In this document: positions 42,371-51,300 of the stretch, piece by piece | Layout: every line of letters starts with the position of its first letter | Position numbering within the stretch: position 1 is the stretch's first letter | NCBI GenBank assembly: GCA_963842305.1 | Contig: CAWJFW010000003.1 | Span: 124,001 to 188,000, forward strand | Source: JAIBJN01 sp963842305 | Lineage (GTDB): Bacteria; Actinomycetota; Thermoleophilia; Gaiellales; Gaiellaceae | Length of the DNA: 64,000 nt | Direction: 5' to 3' | Translations under genes and position numbers: made by a program | Notes under the pieces: model-generated | What the model was told of the DNA's origin: nothing | Seen by the model: the letters and a program-made list of their open reading frames with translations, nothing else | Database searches by the model: none

Positions 42371-43437
42371 CACAGGCCATCGTACGTGAGGGCCACAAGG
42401 CGCTCGCGCAGGGCACGCAGGCCGCTCGCTCGGCCGACCTCGAGCTGAGCCCCGGCCTGGTCGAGACCGTCGAGCCCGCGGAGGAACCGAACGCCCCCGA
42501 GCCGGCCGGCGCCGGCCGTTATGCCCTCCAGCAGCGTGCCGAGGAGCTCGGGGACTGAGCACAACACCGATCCGGGCCCGACGAGCTCGGCGGCCGCTCC
42601 GAAGCGCGCCGCCGACCAGCGATTCTGCGCGTAGATCCCGCGGTCGGCGGGAGGCCCGTCCGGATCCGCCCAGGCGACGAGCGCTTGGGCGAGGGCGGCG
42701 AAGGCGGCCGTGCTCCTCAGGCAAGTCGGCTGGTCGGGCATGCGGATCTCGAGGGTCCCGAGTCGCGGATGCGGCCGAACGTCCCACCAGAGCCGCATCG
42801 GGTCGTCCGACAGCCCGAGCTCGACGAGCAGCTGCGTAAATCGTGACCAGCCGTCAAAGTCCGCGAAGGCAGGCGGCGCCCCCGCACGGGGCAGGAGCAG
42901 AAGGAGCTCGGCGCGTGTAGAGGCGAGCCCGGACTCCTCACCCCCGACATACGGCGAGTTGGCCGACAGCGCGAGGAGAAGAGGAAGCCAGGGCAGGACC
43001 CCCTCGAGCCTGCCCATGCACTCTTCCGGACTTGCGACTCCGACGTGGACGTGAAGGCCCGCGCAGTGCTGGCGGCGCGCCGAAGAGCCGGCGTGGTCCG
43101 CAAACCGCTGGAGTGCTTTCACCGGCGCCACGGGCTGCTCCCCGAGCACGGCCGTCGGCCAGGTCCCCACCGCCGCCAGCTCGAGCCCGTGCTCCAGAAG
43201 ACGGCGCCTCGCCTCGGCTCTGAGAGCTGCCAGCTCGTCCACGGCCTCCTCGACGTCCGTGCAGACAGACGTGTTCAGCTCGAGCATCGTGGTGAAGAGC
43301 TCGGGCTTGAACCGCTCGCCGTCGAGCACGGTCTTCGGAACCGACGCCGGCTCGAGCGTCTCGGCGTCCAGGACGAACAACTCTTCTTCGAGCCCGATCG
43401 AAAACGGCGACGAGGTGCCGAAGCGGTGGGGCAGCAT
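42370..43437 (-). CDS. Carboxylate-amine ligase (glutamate-cysteine ligase type 2, YbdK/EgtA-like)
   Basis: A 355-residue member of the GCS2 family. Core motifs are SIGLEEELFVLD (the ATP/metal Glu cluster at residues ~14-24), LHVHVGV, and TLEIRMPDQPT. Members make gamma-glutamylcysteine (as in ergothioneine synthesis, EgtA) or ligate other carboxylates to amines. A role in low-molecular-weight thiol supply fits the adjacent thiol-stress sigma factor SigR, but this is inference. A TAGACT box lies 6 bases before the ATG. The HMA gene overlaps its stop. Confidence 0.85.
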   Translation of the reverse strand: MLPHRFGTSSPFSIGLEEELFVLDAETLEPASVPKTVLDGERFKPELFTTMLELNTSVCTDVEEAVDELAALRAEARRRLLEHGLELAAVGTWPTAVLGEQPVAPVKALQRFADHAGSSARRQHCAGLHVHVGVASPEECMGRLEGVLPWLPLLLALSANSPYVGGEESGLASTRAELLLLLPRAGAPPAFADFDGWSRFTQLLVELGLSDDPMRLWWDVRPHPRLGTLEIRMPDQPTCLRSTAAFAALAQALVAWADPDGPPADRGIYAQNRWSAARFGAAAELVGPGSVLCSVPELLGTLLEGITAGAGRLGGVRFLRGLDGLDQAGAQLEVGRASGLRALRERLVALTYDGL

Positions 43438-43443
43438 CGCGCG

Positions 43444-43449
43444 AGTCTA
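43444..43449 (-). promoter_or_regulatory. Leaderless -10 box for the carboxylate-amine ligase gene
   Basis: TAGACT on the minus strand lies 6 bases before the ATG at 43437. Confidence 0.5.
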
Positions 43450-43481
43450 GGAGGAGAGGGTGGTCGGATGGAGAAGAGGGT

Positions 43482-43518
43482 GGTCGGAGGCCCGGGCAGG
43501 CAGTGCGGGCCTCCGACC
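43482..43518 (-). terminator. Terminator hairpin after htrA
   Basis: A perfect 13-bp stem, GGTCGGAGGCCCG (43482-43494) with CGGGCCTCCGACC (43506-43518), lies 34 bases after the htrA stop. A near-direct repeat (GAGGGTGGTCGGA) flanks its left side. No T-run. Confidence 0.7.
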
Positions 43519-43551
43519 GGTCAGCCCCTGGGGGGAGGGGCCGCGGGCCTG

Positions 43552-44721
43552 CTAGCCGCCCGGCTGGGCGGGCTGCTGCCCGAGAGTCACATTGACAGTT
43601 CGTTGCAAGTCGTCTCGTCGGATCTTGAGCGTGATCGAATCGCCGGGCTTCTTCTCCATGATCATGGCCCGGAGGTCGCCGGGTGAGGTCATGGGCTGGC
43701 CGTCGGCGCTCGTCACGATGTCTCCTCCCAGCACGTAGCTCCTGCCGTCGACGATCACCGACTGGTCTCCACCCTTGAGCCCTGCCTCGGCGGCGGGGCT
43801 GCCGTCGAGGACCCCGGCGATGATGACGCCCTCGTCGACCGGGAGGTTGACGGTGTCGGCGAGCTCGGCGGTGATCGGCACCATCTCGACGCCGAGGAAC
43901 GCGTGCTCGACCTTGCCATGCTGCTTGATCTGCGAGACCACTTCGCGGACCGTGTTCACCGGAATCGCGAAGCCGATGCCGACGTTGCCGCCATTCTCGC
44001 TCTCGATCTGCGAGTTGACGCCGATGACCTCACCGCTGGTATTCAGGAGCGGGCCACCCGAGTTCCCCTTGTTGATGGGCGCGTCGATCTGGATGACCTC
44101 GTCAATCGTGTATCCGTTCGGCGCCGTGATGTTCCGCTGGAGCGCGCTGACGATTCCCGCCGTGGCGCTCCGCTCGAGGCCGAAGGGATTCCCGATGGCG
44201 ACGACCGCGTCCCCGACGTGCACCGCGTCTGAGTTACCGAGGGGGAGGGGAGTCAGAGCGCGGGAATGCTCGTCGATCTTGAGGACTGCGAGGTCGGTGG
44301 AAGGATCGCTTCCGATGACCGTCGCCGGGACGCGATCGTCGCCCGAAAAATTGACCTGGACGTCCTGTGCGTTCTCGATCACGTGGAAGTTCGTGACGAT
44401 GTAGCCGTCACGATCCACAACGAAGCCGGAACCGAGAGATGTGGCGGGCTGGGGGCCGAAGAAGGGACTGTCGGACACCACGGTCTTCGACGTCACCTGG
44501 ACGACGCCGGGGGCCGAGGAGTCGTAGATCTCCTGAACCGACTTGGCGCCGTTCTCACTCGCCTCGAAGGTCGCAGCCTGCGGCTCGGCGGCAACAGTGC
44601 TGACGACGGTTTCGGAGCCGGCGTCATTGCCGCCGATCGCCGCGCCGATCCCGACGGCGGCGCCACCGCCGAGGAGAGCTGCGAACACGAGCGAGCCCAT
44701 GCGTGCCCAGCCTGAGTCCAT
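43552..44721 (-). CDS. htrA: HtrA/DegP-type serine protease with PDZ domain
   Basis: A 389-residue membrane-anchored protease. An N-terminal helix (SLVFAALLGGGAAVGIGAAI) anchors it outside the membrane. The trypsin-like domain has the full triad: His in TNFHVIENA, Asp in STDLAVLKID and Ser in GNSGGPLLN. A single PDZ domain follows (EEGVIIAGVLDGSPAAEAGL-like, residues ~290-380). It degrades or refolds damaged extracytoplasmic proteins. The ATG has AGGAG five bases before it. The promoter region carries a direct repeat of a kind bound by OmpR-type regulators. Confidence 0.94.
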   Translation of the reverse strand: MDSGWARMGSLVFAALLGGGAAVGIGAAIGGNDAGSETVVSTVAAEPQAATFEASENGAKSVQEIYDSSAPGVVQVTSKTVVSDSPFFGPQPATSLGSGFVVDRDGYIVTNFHVIENAQDVQVNFSGDDRVPATVIGSDPSTDLAVLKIDEHSRALTPLPLGNSDAVHVGDAVVAIGNPFGLERSATAGIVSALQRNITAPNGYTIDEVIQIDAPINKGNSGGPLLNTSGEVIGVNSQIESENGGNVGIGFAIPVNTVREVVSQIKQHGKVEHAFLGVEMVPITAELADTVNLPVDEGVIIAGVLDGSPAAEAGLKGGDQSVIVDGRSYVLGGDIVTSADGQPMTSPGDLRAMIMEKKPGDSITLKIRRDDLQRTVNVTLGQQPAQPGG

Positions 44722-44766
44722 TGGTCTCCTTATAACCGCGCGCCCGTGAAGTCCCGGTTGTCGCAG

Positions 44767-44783
44767 GTTAAGAGAGCGTTAAG
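44767..44783 (-). promoter_or_regulatory. Direct repeat upstream of htrA
   Basis: GTTAAG occurs twice with an 11-base period (44767-44772 and 44778-44783; CTTAAC on the coding strand). It lies ~45 bases before the htrA start and upstream of a TTATAA -10-like box. An 11-base direct repeat is the usual form of an OmpR/PhoB-family response-regulator site. The regulator is not in the window. Confidence 0.4.
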
Positions 44784-44805
44784 CGGCTGGTACCGAAGAG
44801 TCCGT

Positions 44806-44818
44806 CTGCGGAACGCAG
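44806..44818 (-). terminator. Small hairpin after the VOC gene
   Basis: CTGCG-GAA-CGCAG lies 20 bases after the stop of the glyoxalase-fold gene on the minus strand. Short, no T-run. Confidence 0.35.
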
Positions 44819-44837
44819 CGCGTCCGACTCGCCTCGC

Positions 44838-45245
44838 TCAGCCCATTTGCTGCGTGAGCCCGATCAGGTTGCCGTCCGGGGCTCGGAGGACGGCGAGCCG
44901 GCCGCCCGACACGTCCACGATGCCGGTTGCCGGATCGCCGTTCGTGACCGCGGCCGTGCCGAGCTCGGCGAGCGAACCGTCGGCAATCTCACCCAGCGGA
45001 GTCGCCCCACGGGCGGCGAGGATGCGATGGGAATCTTCGATGTCGTCGACCCGCCAGAACACGAGAGGGTGGTCGACCCAGGGAAGTGCGGTCAGCCCGA
45101 CCTCGACGCCGTCACCGCTGAAGACGGCGAAGTCCTCGCCGACGAAGGCCGGCTCCCGGCCCAGCATCGCAGTCCACGCCGTGACTCCCGCATCCAGGTC
45201 GCGCGCCGGAAATACGACGTTCGCGAAGCCCTTCACCTCGCTCAT
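44838..45245 (-). CDS. Glyoxalase/VOC-fold protein
   Basis: A 135-residue vicinal-oxygen-chelate protein with the usual two beta-alpha-beta-beta-beta units: FANVVFPARDLDAGVTAWTA at the start and GGRLAVLRAPDGNLIGLTQQ at the end. The metal ligands of true glyoxalase are not obvious, so it may be a binding or resistance protein. I use the ATG at 45245, which has GGGAGA upstream; an ATG at 45272 is in frame but lies within the operator. A good promoter and two operator palindromes precede it, next to a divergent MarR-type gene that probably represses it. Confidence 0.82.
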   Translation of the reverse strand: MSEVKGFANVVFPARDLDAGVTAWTAMLGREPAFVGEDFAVFSGDGVEVGLTALPWVDHPLVFWRVDDIEDSHRILAARGATPLGEIADGSLAELGTAAVTNGDPATGIVDVSGGRLAVLRAPDGNLIGLTQQMG

Positions 45246-45266
45246 GACGATCTCCCTCTGTCGCTT

Positions 45267-45319
45267 TGACATAATGCTGTCATAGCAGGAAATCTATCGA
45301 CAAGACAGAATGCTGTCAA
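45267..45319. promoter_or_regulatory. VOC promoter with two MarR-type operators
   Basis: Minus strand: TTGACA (45319-45314), 17-base spacer, TAGATT (45296-45291). Palindrome 1 TGACA-N6-TGTCA (45267-45282) covers the predicted transcription start; palindrome 2 GACAG-AATG-CTGTC (45304-45317) covers the -35 box. Both contain AATGCTGTCA. Palindrome 2 also overlaps the ATG at 45310 of the divergent regulator. Confidence 0.65.
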
Positions 45320-45764
45320 ACCTCGCCGGCGGACACCGGCGGGCGCCGCGATCTCGGACGTCCTCGTCGAGGTCGTCCGCCTCGCGGAGTTCTTCACGCA
45401 GTCGGGCGAGAGGCTCGCGAAGACGGAAGGGCAAACGCTCGCGCGCTGGCTTGTGCTCGAGACGCTCGAGGACGAGCCGAAGCCGGTCGCCGAGATCGCG
45501 CGACGTCTGCGCCTTGCCCGGCAGAGCGTCCAGCGCGTTGCCGATCTGCTCGAGCGTGACCGCCTCATAGCTTACGAGGCGAATCCGCGCCATCGCCGCG
45601 CGAAGCTCGCCCGCCTGACGCCGGCCGGAGCCAAGGTACTCGCCCGGATTCAGCGCGCCCAGCGCGAGTGGGCGGATCGCCAGGGCGCCGAGATCGGGCT
45701 CGGCGACCTGGAGCAAGCGGCCGCGCTCCTCCACGGCATCCGCGGCACCCTCACGGAGGCATAG
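45310..45764 (+). CDS. MarR-family regulator (start probably hidden by a frameshift)
   Basis: The body of the protein is clear from about 45351: ISDVLVEVVRLAEFFTQSG, the winged-helix PVAEIARRLRLARQSVQRVA (recognition helix) and the wing LIAYEANPRHRRAKLARLT. No ATG, GTG or TTG starts this frame before a GTG at 45453, which would cut off the dimerisation helix. An ATG at 45310, inside the operator, is one frame off; a missing or extra base between 45313 and 45350 would restore a ~150-residue protein. An ATC start at 45351 is the alternative. The two operators at 45267-45317 fit autorepression plus repression of the VOC gene. Confidence 0.68.
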
Positions 45765-45777
45765 GGTCGCCGGAACG

Positions 45778-47007
45778 ATGCGACGGCGCGGCCCAATCGC
45801 GATCCCAAACGACGCGATCCGAAACTATGCGGATCGGCTTCTCAGCGACCCCGCAAGCCGACCGGCGCGAGCGATCGCTTTCTCCGAGACCTGCGCGTCG
45901 TCGGTCGAGGTTCTCGTCGAGGGCAGCGCGTTCTACCCACCGATGCTCGACGACATCGCGTCCGCCTCGTCCTCGATCCACATCAACCAGTTCGGCTTCC
46001 GGCCCGGGGTCGTAGGGGACGACTTCGCCGACGTCTTGGTCCGCAAGGTGCGAGAGGGCGTCCCCGTACGGCTCGTCGTCGACCGGCAGGGCTCCGACCC
46101 CGAACGCGGCGCACGCGAGCACTACAACCGGCTCGCGGCCGCCGGCGTTCAGGTCTGCGTCGTCCGCGCCACGCAGCCGCGAGTGCCGGTCGGGCCGCTC
46201 GGCAGCGGCGGGCCGACCCGCTGGAATCTGGCAGGCCTCGGGCACATCGACCACCGAAAGGTCATCCTGGTCGACGGTCGCGTGGGCTGGGTCGGCGGAG
46301 CCGGGATCGAGGACCACTTCCAGGACGGCCGCTTCCACGACCTCTTCCTGCGCGTCGCGGGACCGGTCGTGGCTCAGCTGCAACTCGTCTTTCTCGCGGG
46401 CTTCCGCGGGCTCGGCGGCACGATCCCGCTCGCGGAGCTCGACGACGTGTTCCCTCCCCAGCAGGCCGGCACCGAGGCGCTTCCGGCCGTGGTCCTCCAC
46501 AACGCTCCCGGTAGGTACCGCCCGATCACCGACGAGATTGCACGCCTGCTCGAGAGCGCCCGCGAGACCCTCGATGTCGTCAACCCCTACGTGACCGACC
46601 GAGGGATGATCCGACGCATCGCAGACGCTGCACTGCGCGGGGTGCGGGTCCGCCTGTTCGTTCCCGCGAATGCGAACAACTGGGCGTGCGCGGCGGCGCA
46701 GCAGTTCCACCACGGGACGCTGCTCGATGCCGGCGTCCGCATCCTCGAGTATCCGACGATGCTGCACGCCAAGGCGTTCGTGCGCGACGGCGAGGAGCTC
46801 CTGGCCGGGACCTGCAACCTCGAGGCGTGGAGCCTCAAGCGCTTCTTCGAGATTGACCTTGGGATCAGGTCGAGAGCGGTCGCGGCGCAATTCGAGGAGC
46901 GGTTCAGCGAGCCGGCCGAAGCCGTGTCGTCGCCTGGGCGCCGACTGACTGGGCTCCGAAAGCGCGCGCGAGCGGCGGCCTTCGCCGGCATCTCCCCGCT
47001 GCTCTGA
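45778..47007 (+). CDS. Phospholipase D-like / cardiolipin synthase-family protein
   Basis: A 409-residue protein with two HKD active-site motifs: HIDHRKVILVDGRVGWVGG in the first half and MLHAKAFVRDGEELLAGTCN in the second. Two such motifs form one phosphatidyltransferase or phosphodiesterase site. No N-terminal membrane helices are visible, unlike ClsA, so it is closer to ClsB or other soluble PLD proteins. It may make cardiolipin or hydrolyse phospholipids. It starts 13 bases after the MarR gene and may share its transcript. Confidence 0.85.
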   Translation: MRRRGPIAIPNDAIRNYADRLLSDPASRPARAIAFSETCASSVEVLVEGSAFYPPMLDDIASASSSIHINQFGFRPGVVGDDFADVLVRKVREGVPVRLVVDRQGSDPERGAREHYNRLAAAGVQVCVVRATQPRVPVGPLGSGGPTRWNLAGLGHIDHRKVILVDGRVGWVGGAGIEDHFQDGRFHDLFLRVAGPVVAQLQLVFLAGFRGLGGTIPLAELDDVFPPQQAGTEALPAVVLHNAPGRYRPITDEIARLLESARETLDVVNPYVTDRGMIRRIADAALRGVRVRLFVPANANNWACAAAQQFHHGTLLDAGVRILEYPTMLHAKAFVRDGEELLAGTCNLEAWSLKRFFEIDLGIRSRAVAAQFEERFSEPAEAVSSPGRRLTGLRKRARAAAFAGISPLL

Positions 47008-47033
47008 CGGGCCCTAGACTCGCGGAGCCGCCG

Positions 47034-48383
47034 CTACCGCTGAACGTCGACGAAGACCGGCGGCCTGAGCAGTTCGACGTCTCCTGTCGGCACGGCCCCG
47101 GCGGTCTCGTCGATCTCGGCCGCAACCCCTTCGATGTCCCGCATGCCCGGGAGGAAGAACGCGCCGAGCGTGGCCACGCCCCCGATCACGGCGGCGCCGA
47201 TCAGCGTCGCGCGGACGCCGACGAGGCTCACGACCGGCGCCGTGAGCGCGAAGGAGAGCGGGACGAGGCCGATGGAGATCAACCAGTCGAGGCTGGAGAC
47301 CCGCCCGAGCATCGACGCCGGGACGTGGTGCTGCTTGATCGTCGCCCAGACGATGGTTCCCGCCGTTTCGAGCGCGTTGAAGAGGAGGCAGGCGACCATC
47401 AGCTGCCAGGATGCGGTCGCGAGCCCATAACCGGCCACGGCCAGGGTGGCGAGCGTCCAGGTTCCGTACATGAACGTGACGTCGCGGCGAGGATGGCCGC
47501 GCTGTCCCATCGCGAGCGCGGCGCCGATCGCCCCGATTCCGCCGGCCGCGAAGACGAGGCCGAGATCGCCGGCCGACGCGTGCAGCTCGTTCTTGACGAT
47601 GTACGGGAGCAGCACCTCGGCGGGGCCCATGAACGCGAGATACGCGATGGTCGCCGAGAGCAGGGTCCCCCACAGCCAGACGCGGCCGCGGACGAACTGC
47701 AGCCCTTCCTTCACTGCGCTCACCGACGACGAAACGTGCTCCGAGCGCGCGTGAGGCGGAGGGCGCATGAGGACGATCGCGACCGTGGACGCGACGAAGG
47801 AAGCCGCATCGACCGCGAAGGCCCCGCCTGTGCCGACGCTTGCGACGAGCACACCGCCGAGCGCCGGGCCGGCAAGGCGCAGGGTGATCGGCCGCACGAA
47901 CTGGTCGAGGGCGTTGGCCGCCGCGAGGTCTTGCGCGGGAACGATGTCGGGGACGATCGCCTCGAAGGCGGGGGTGAAGAAGGCCGTGGCGACGCCGTAC
48001 AGGGCGACGATCGCGAGGAGCTCCCAGAAGTTCAGGAGCCCGGTCAGCGAGAGGACCGCGAGGGCGCCGATGATCACCGCACGAGCGATGTCCGAGCAGA
48101 GCATGAGCGAGCGGCGGTCGAGCCGGTCGCTGAGCACGCCGGCCGGGAGCAGGAACGCGATCGTCGGGATCGTCATCCCGATCCCGAGGAGCGAGAGCGC
48201 GGCGGGGGCGTTCCAGAGCTCGTAGGCCTGCCAGGCCATGGCGACGAGGAAGATCCCGTCGCCGACGAGCGAGACGGTCATCCCGGCCCAGAGAAGCCGG
48301 AAGTCCCGGTGGCGAAACGGCGTGAGGAGGTTGACGCGGGAAAGGCCGCCTGGGCGGTCGAGCCCCTCGTGACTATGCTGCAT
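47034..48383 (-). CDS. MFS exporter (DHA3 type) at the end of the oxoamine synthase operon
   Basis: A 449-residue transporter with 12 predicted helices, of the EntS/macrolide-efflux (DHA3) type: FRHRDFRLLWAGMTVSLVGD at the start, PAGVLSDRLDRRS between helices 2 and 3, and VPDIVPAQDLAAANALDQ, a DHA3 hallmark. Such proteins often export siderophores, lipids or macrolides. The ATG overlaps the end of the GGDEF-EAL gene by 11 bases, so it is translated from the same mRNA as that gene and the upstream alpha-oxoamine synthase. This makes it a candidate exporter for that enzyme's product. Confidence 0.88.
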   Translation of the reverse strand: MQHSHEGLDRPGGLSRVNLLTPFRHRDFRLLWAGMTVSLVGDGIFLVAMAWQAYELWNAPAALSLLGIGMTIPTIAFLLPAGVLSDRLDRRSLMLCSDIARAVIIGALAVLSLTGLLNFWELLAIVALYGVATAFFTPAFEAIVPDIVPAQDLAAANALDQFVRPITLRLAGPALGGVLVASVGTGGAFAVDAASFVASTVAIVLMRPPPHARSEHVSSSVSAVKEGLQFVRGRVWLWGTLLSATIAYLAFMGPAEVLLPYIVKNELHASAGDLGLVFAAGGIGAIGAALAMGQRGHPRRDVTFMYGTWTLATLAVAGYGLATASWQLMVACLLFNALETAGTIVWATIKQHHVPASMLGRVSSLDWLISIGLVPLSFALTAPVVSLVGVRATLIGAAVIGGVATLGAFFLPGMRDIEGVAAEIDETAGAVPTGDVELLRPPVFVDVQR

Positions 48384-51300
48384 GCGAGCTTTGCTCGCCG
48401 GTCTCGTCCTCGCCGAAGTCGAGATACTCGACCAGCGCCTCGTGATTCATCGGCTTGGCGAACAGGAAGCCCTGGCCGAGACCGCACCCCAGCTCGCGCA
48501 GGGAGTCGATCTGTTCCGGCTCCTCGATTCCCTCGGCGACCACGTCGAGATTGAGGCTGTTGCCGAGGGCGATGATCGCGCCGGCGAGGCCCGACTCGTC
48601 GTGCTCGGACGAGAGGAACGAGCGGTCCATCTTCAGGATGTCGACCGGGAAGCGGCTCAGGTACGAGAGCGAGGAGTAGCCGGTTCCGAAGTCGTCCATC
48701 GCCAGCAGCACTCCGAGCGACTTGAGCTCATTGAGCCGCTGCACGGCAAGGTCGGTGTCCGCCATCATCACGCTCTCCGTGATCTCGAGGACGAGGCTCG
48801 ACGGTGGCAGGCCGCTCGACTCGAGCGCATGCCGGACGTCGTGGATGATCGTGTCCGACTGGAGCTGCTTCACCGAGAGGTTCACGCTCATCGTCAGCGG
48901 TGGCTTCCTCGGGAAGCGCTCGTGGAGCAGGACGCCCCGGCGGCAGGCCTCCTCCAGCACCCAGCGACCGATCGAGATGATGAGCCCGGTCTCCTCGGCC
49001 AACGGAATGAAGTTGAGGGGCGGGATCGTGCCGCGCGCCGGGTGCATCCAGCGGAGAAGCGCCTCGACGCCGTAGTCGGCCCGCTTGTCGAGCCGGACGA
49101 CCGGCTGGTAGTGGATCTCGAGCTGGTTCAGCTCGAGAGCGCGCTGGAGCTCCGCCTGGAGCTCGAGCCGCTCGACCACACGCTCGTGCATCGCCGGCTC
49201 GAACACGCGGTAGCTGCCCTTGCTGTCTCGCTTGGCCATATACATGGCGACGTCGGCGTTCCGCAGCAGCTCCTCGGCGTCGGCCGACCCGACCCCCTGG
49301 CCGGCCAGGCAGATGCCGACGCTCGCGCGCGGATAGACATGCTTGCCGTCGACGTCGTACTGGAGCTCCAGAGCGCGGAGGATCCGCCCGGCGACGTCCG
49401 CGGCTTCCTCGGAGTCCCTGACGCCGTCGAGGAGCACGGCGAACTCGTCGCCGCCGAAGCGGGCCACGGTGTCGGCGGGACGCACGGCGCCCACGAGGCG
49501 GCGCGCGACCTCCTGGAGAACGGTATCGCCGGCGGCATGCCCCAGACTGTCGTTGACGGTCTTGAAGTCGTCGAGGTCGATGAACATGACGCCGATCGAC
49601 GGGCCCCCGCGGATCGAGCGCATGATCGAATGCTGCACGCGGTCTGCGAAGAGCGCGCGGTTGGCGAGGCTCGTGACGGGGTCGTGAAAGGCTTGATGGG
49701 CGAGCTGATCCTCGAACGCCTTGCGCTCGCTGACGTCGCGGCTGTTGAGGACGACGCCGCGAACGTGCTCGTCCTGCAAGAGGTCGGTGTGCTGGACTTC
49801 GAACTGGAGCCAGGCCCCGTCGCGGTGTCGAAGCGAGCACTCGATCACGTGAGTCTCGGTACCGCCGCCCGCGTATGCGTCGCCCACGCCGGCGACGATC
49901 TGGGCCAGCCGGGGCCGATCGGTCTCGGCGAGCAGCCGCGCGAAGTCTCGGCCCTCGATCTCGTCGGCCCGGTAACCGAGCACGCGCTCGACCGAGGGAC
50001 TCTGGTAGGTGACCGTCCCGTTGGCGTCGAGCACGGTGATGAGGTCGCTCGAATGCGCCACGAGCGAGCGGAACCGCGCCTCGCTCTGGCGGCGGTGCAG
50101 ATCCTCGGCGAGCGAGGCTCCCTCGAGCGCCAGCGAGACCTGCGACGCGAGCGACTCGAGCGAGTCCACGAGCTCGCGCGAAAGAGGTAGATGCGAGCGG
50201 AGGACGAGGAGCCCGCGCGTTGCGTCGCGGGCCGTAAGGGGGAAGAGGAGGATGATCCCGGCCTCGTCGAGGCGAAGCTGGCTTCGAACCTCGTCGGGCA
50301 TGCGATCGGTGGGAATCTGCTGGCCGGTCCCGACAGGCTCCCGGAGCCAGGCGGCCGCCGCCTTCGAGAGCGGCCATTCGCCCTCGTCCCCGGAGGAGGC
50401 GGCGACGACGGCGCCGTCGCCGAGGAAGACGAGGCGGACGCTGACCGGCCGCTCCGTGAGGGCGAGAACCGATGAGATGGCGGCCTCGTGCACCTGCTCG
50501 CGGCTCCCGGCGGCAACGAGCTCGACGCCCGCGCGCTGTAGGGCGAGCTCGCGGGCCGCCGCCCGCTCCTCCTGGCGGACGAGGCCGACCATGCGGGCGA
50601 CCACGAGGAGGAAAAGGAGGGCGGACGCAAAGATCAAGACGAGGCGGTCGCTATCGCCCCACGACTGCCAGGCGCGGACGCCGGGGGCGATCAGGCATGC
50701 ACCGGCGAGTAGTCCCAGGCGGAGGGGCGTGAGGCGCGTGCGCGACTCGAGCGCCGGTTCCTCCAGCGTTCGCATCGACGGATGAAGTGCTGCTGCACCC
50801 CAGAGGAGGTAGAACGCGATCCAGCCGACGTCGTAGCTGAGCTGGTGGTTGTACGTGCCCGTGAGCAACGCATAGTTGTACGCCGAGTCGACGGCGAGCA
50901 GAGAAACGATGCTCCCGACGAGGAGGTAGAAGGCCGGGGCCCGCTTCCCGTTGTCGACCGCGAGCCGGACCGTCGCGGCGAGGAGGAGGATGTCGCCGAG
51001 CGGATAGGCGGCCGAGACCGCCTTCTCGAGCACCGTCAGACCTGAGAGGTGGATGTTCGGCGCGACGAGAAAGACCCAGGAGAGCAGCGCGATGCCGACC
51101 GAGATGATCAGCGAGTCGATGACGCCTGCGCGGTCGCCCTGCGGGTTACGACGGCGGACGAGGACGAGCAGGCCGGCCACGAGCGGCGGATAGACGGCCA
51201 GGTAGATGGCGTCGCCGATGGACGGGAACTCGACTTCGGCGCCCGTCAGCTTGGGGTAGCTGTACGTGTAGAGGTCGCCGGCGAAGAAGAGGAACAGCCC

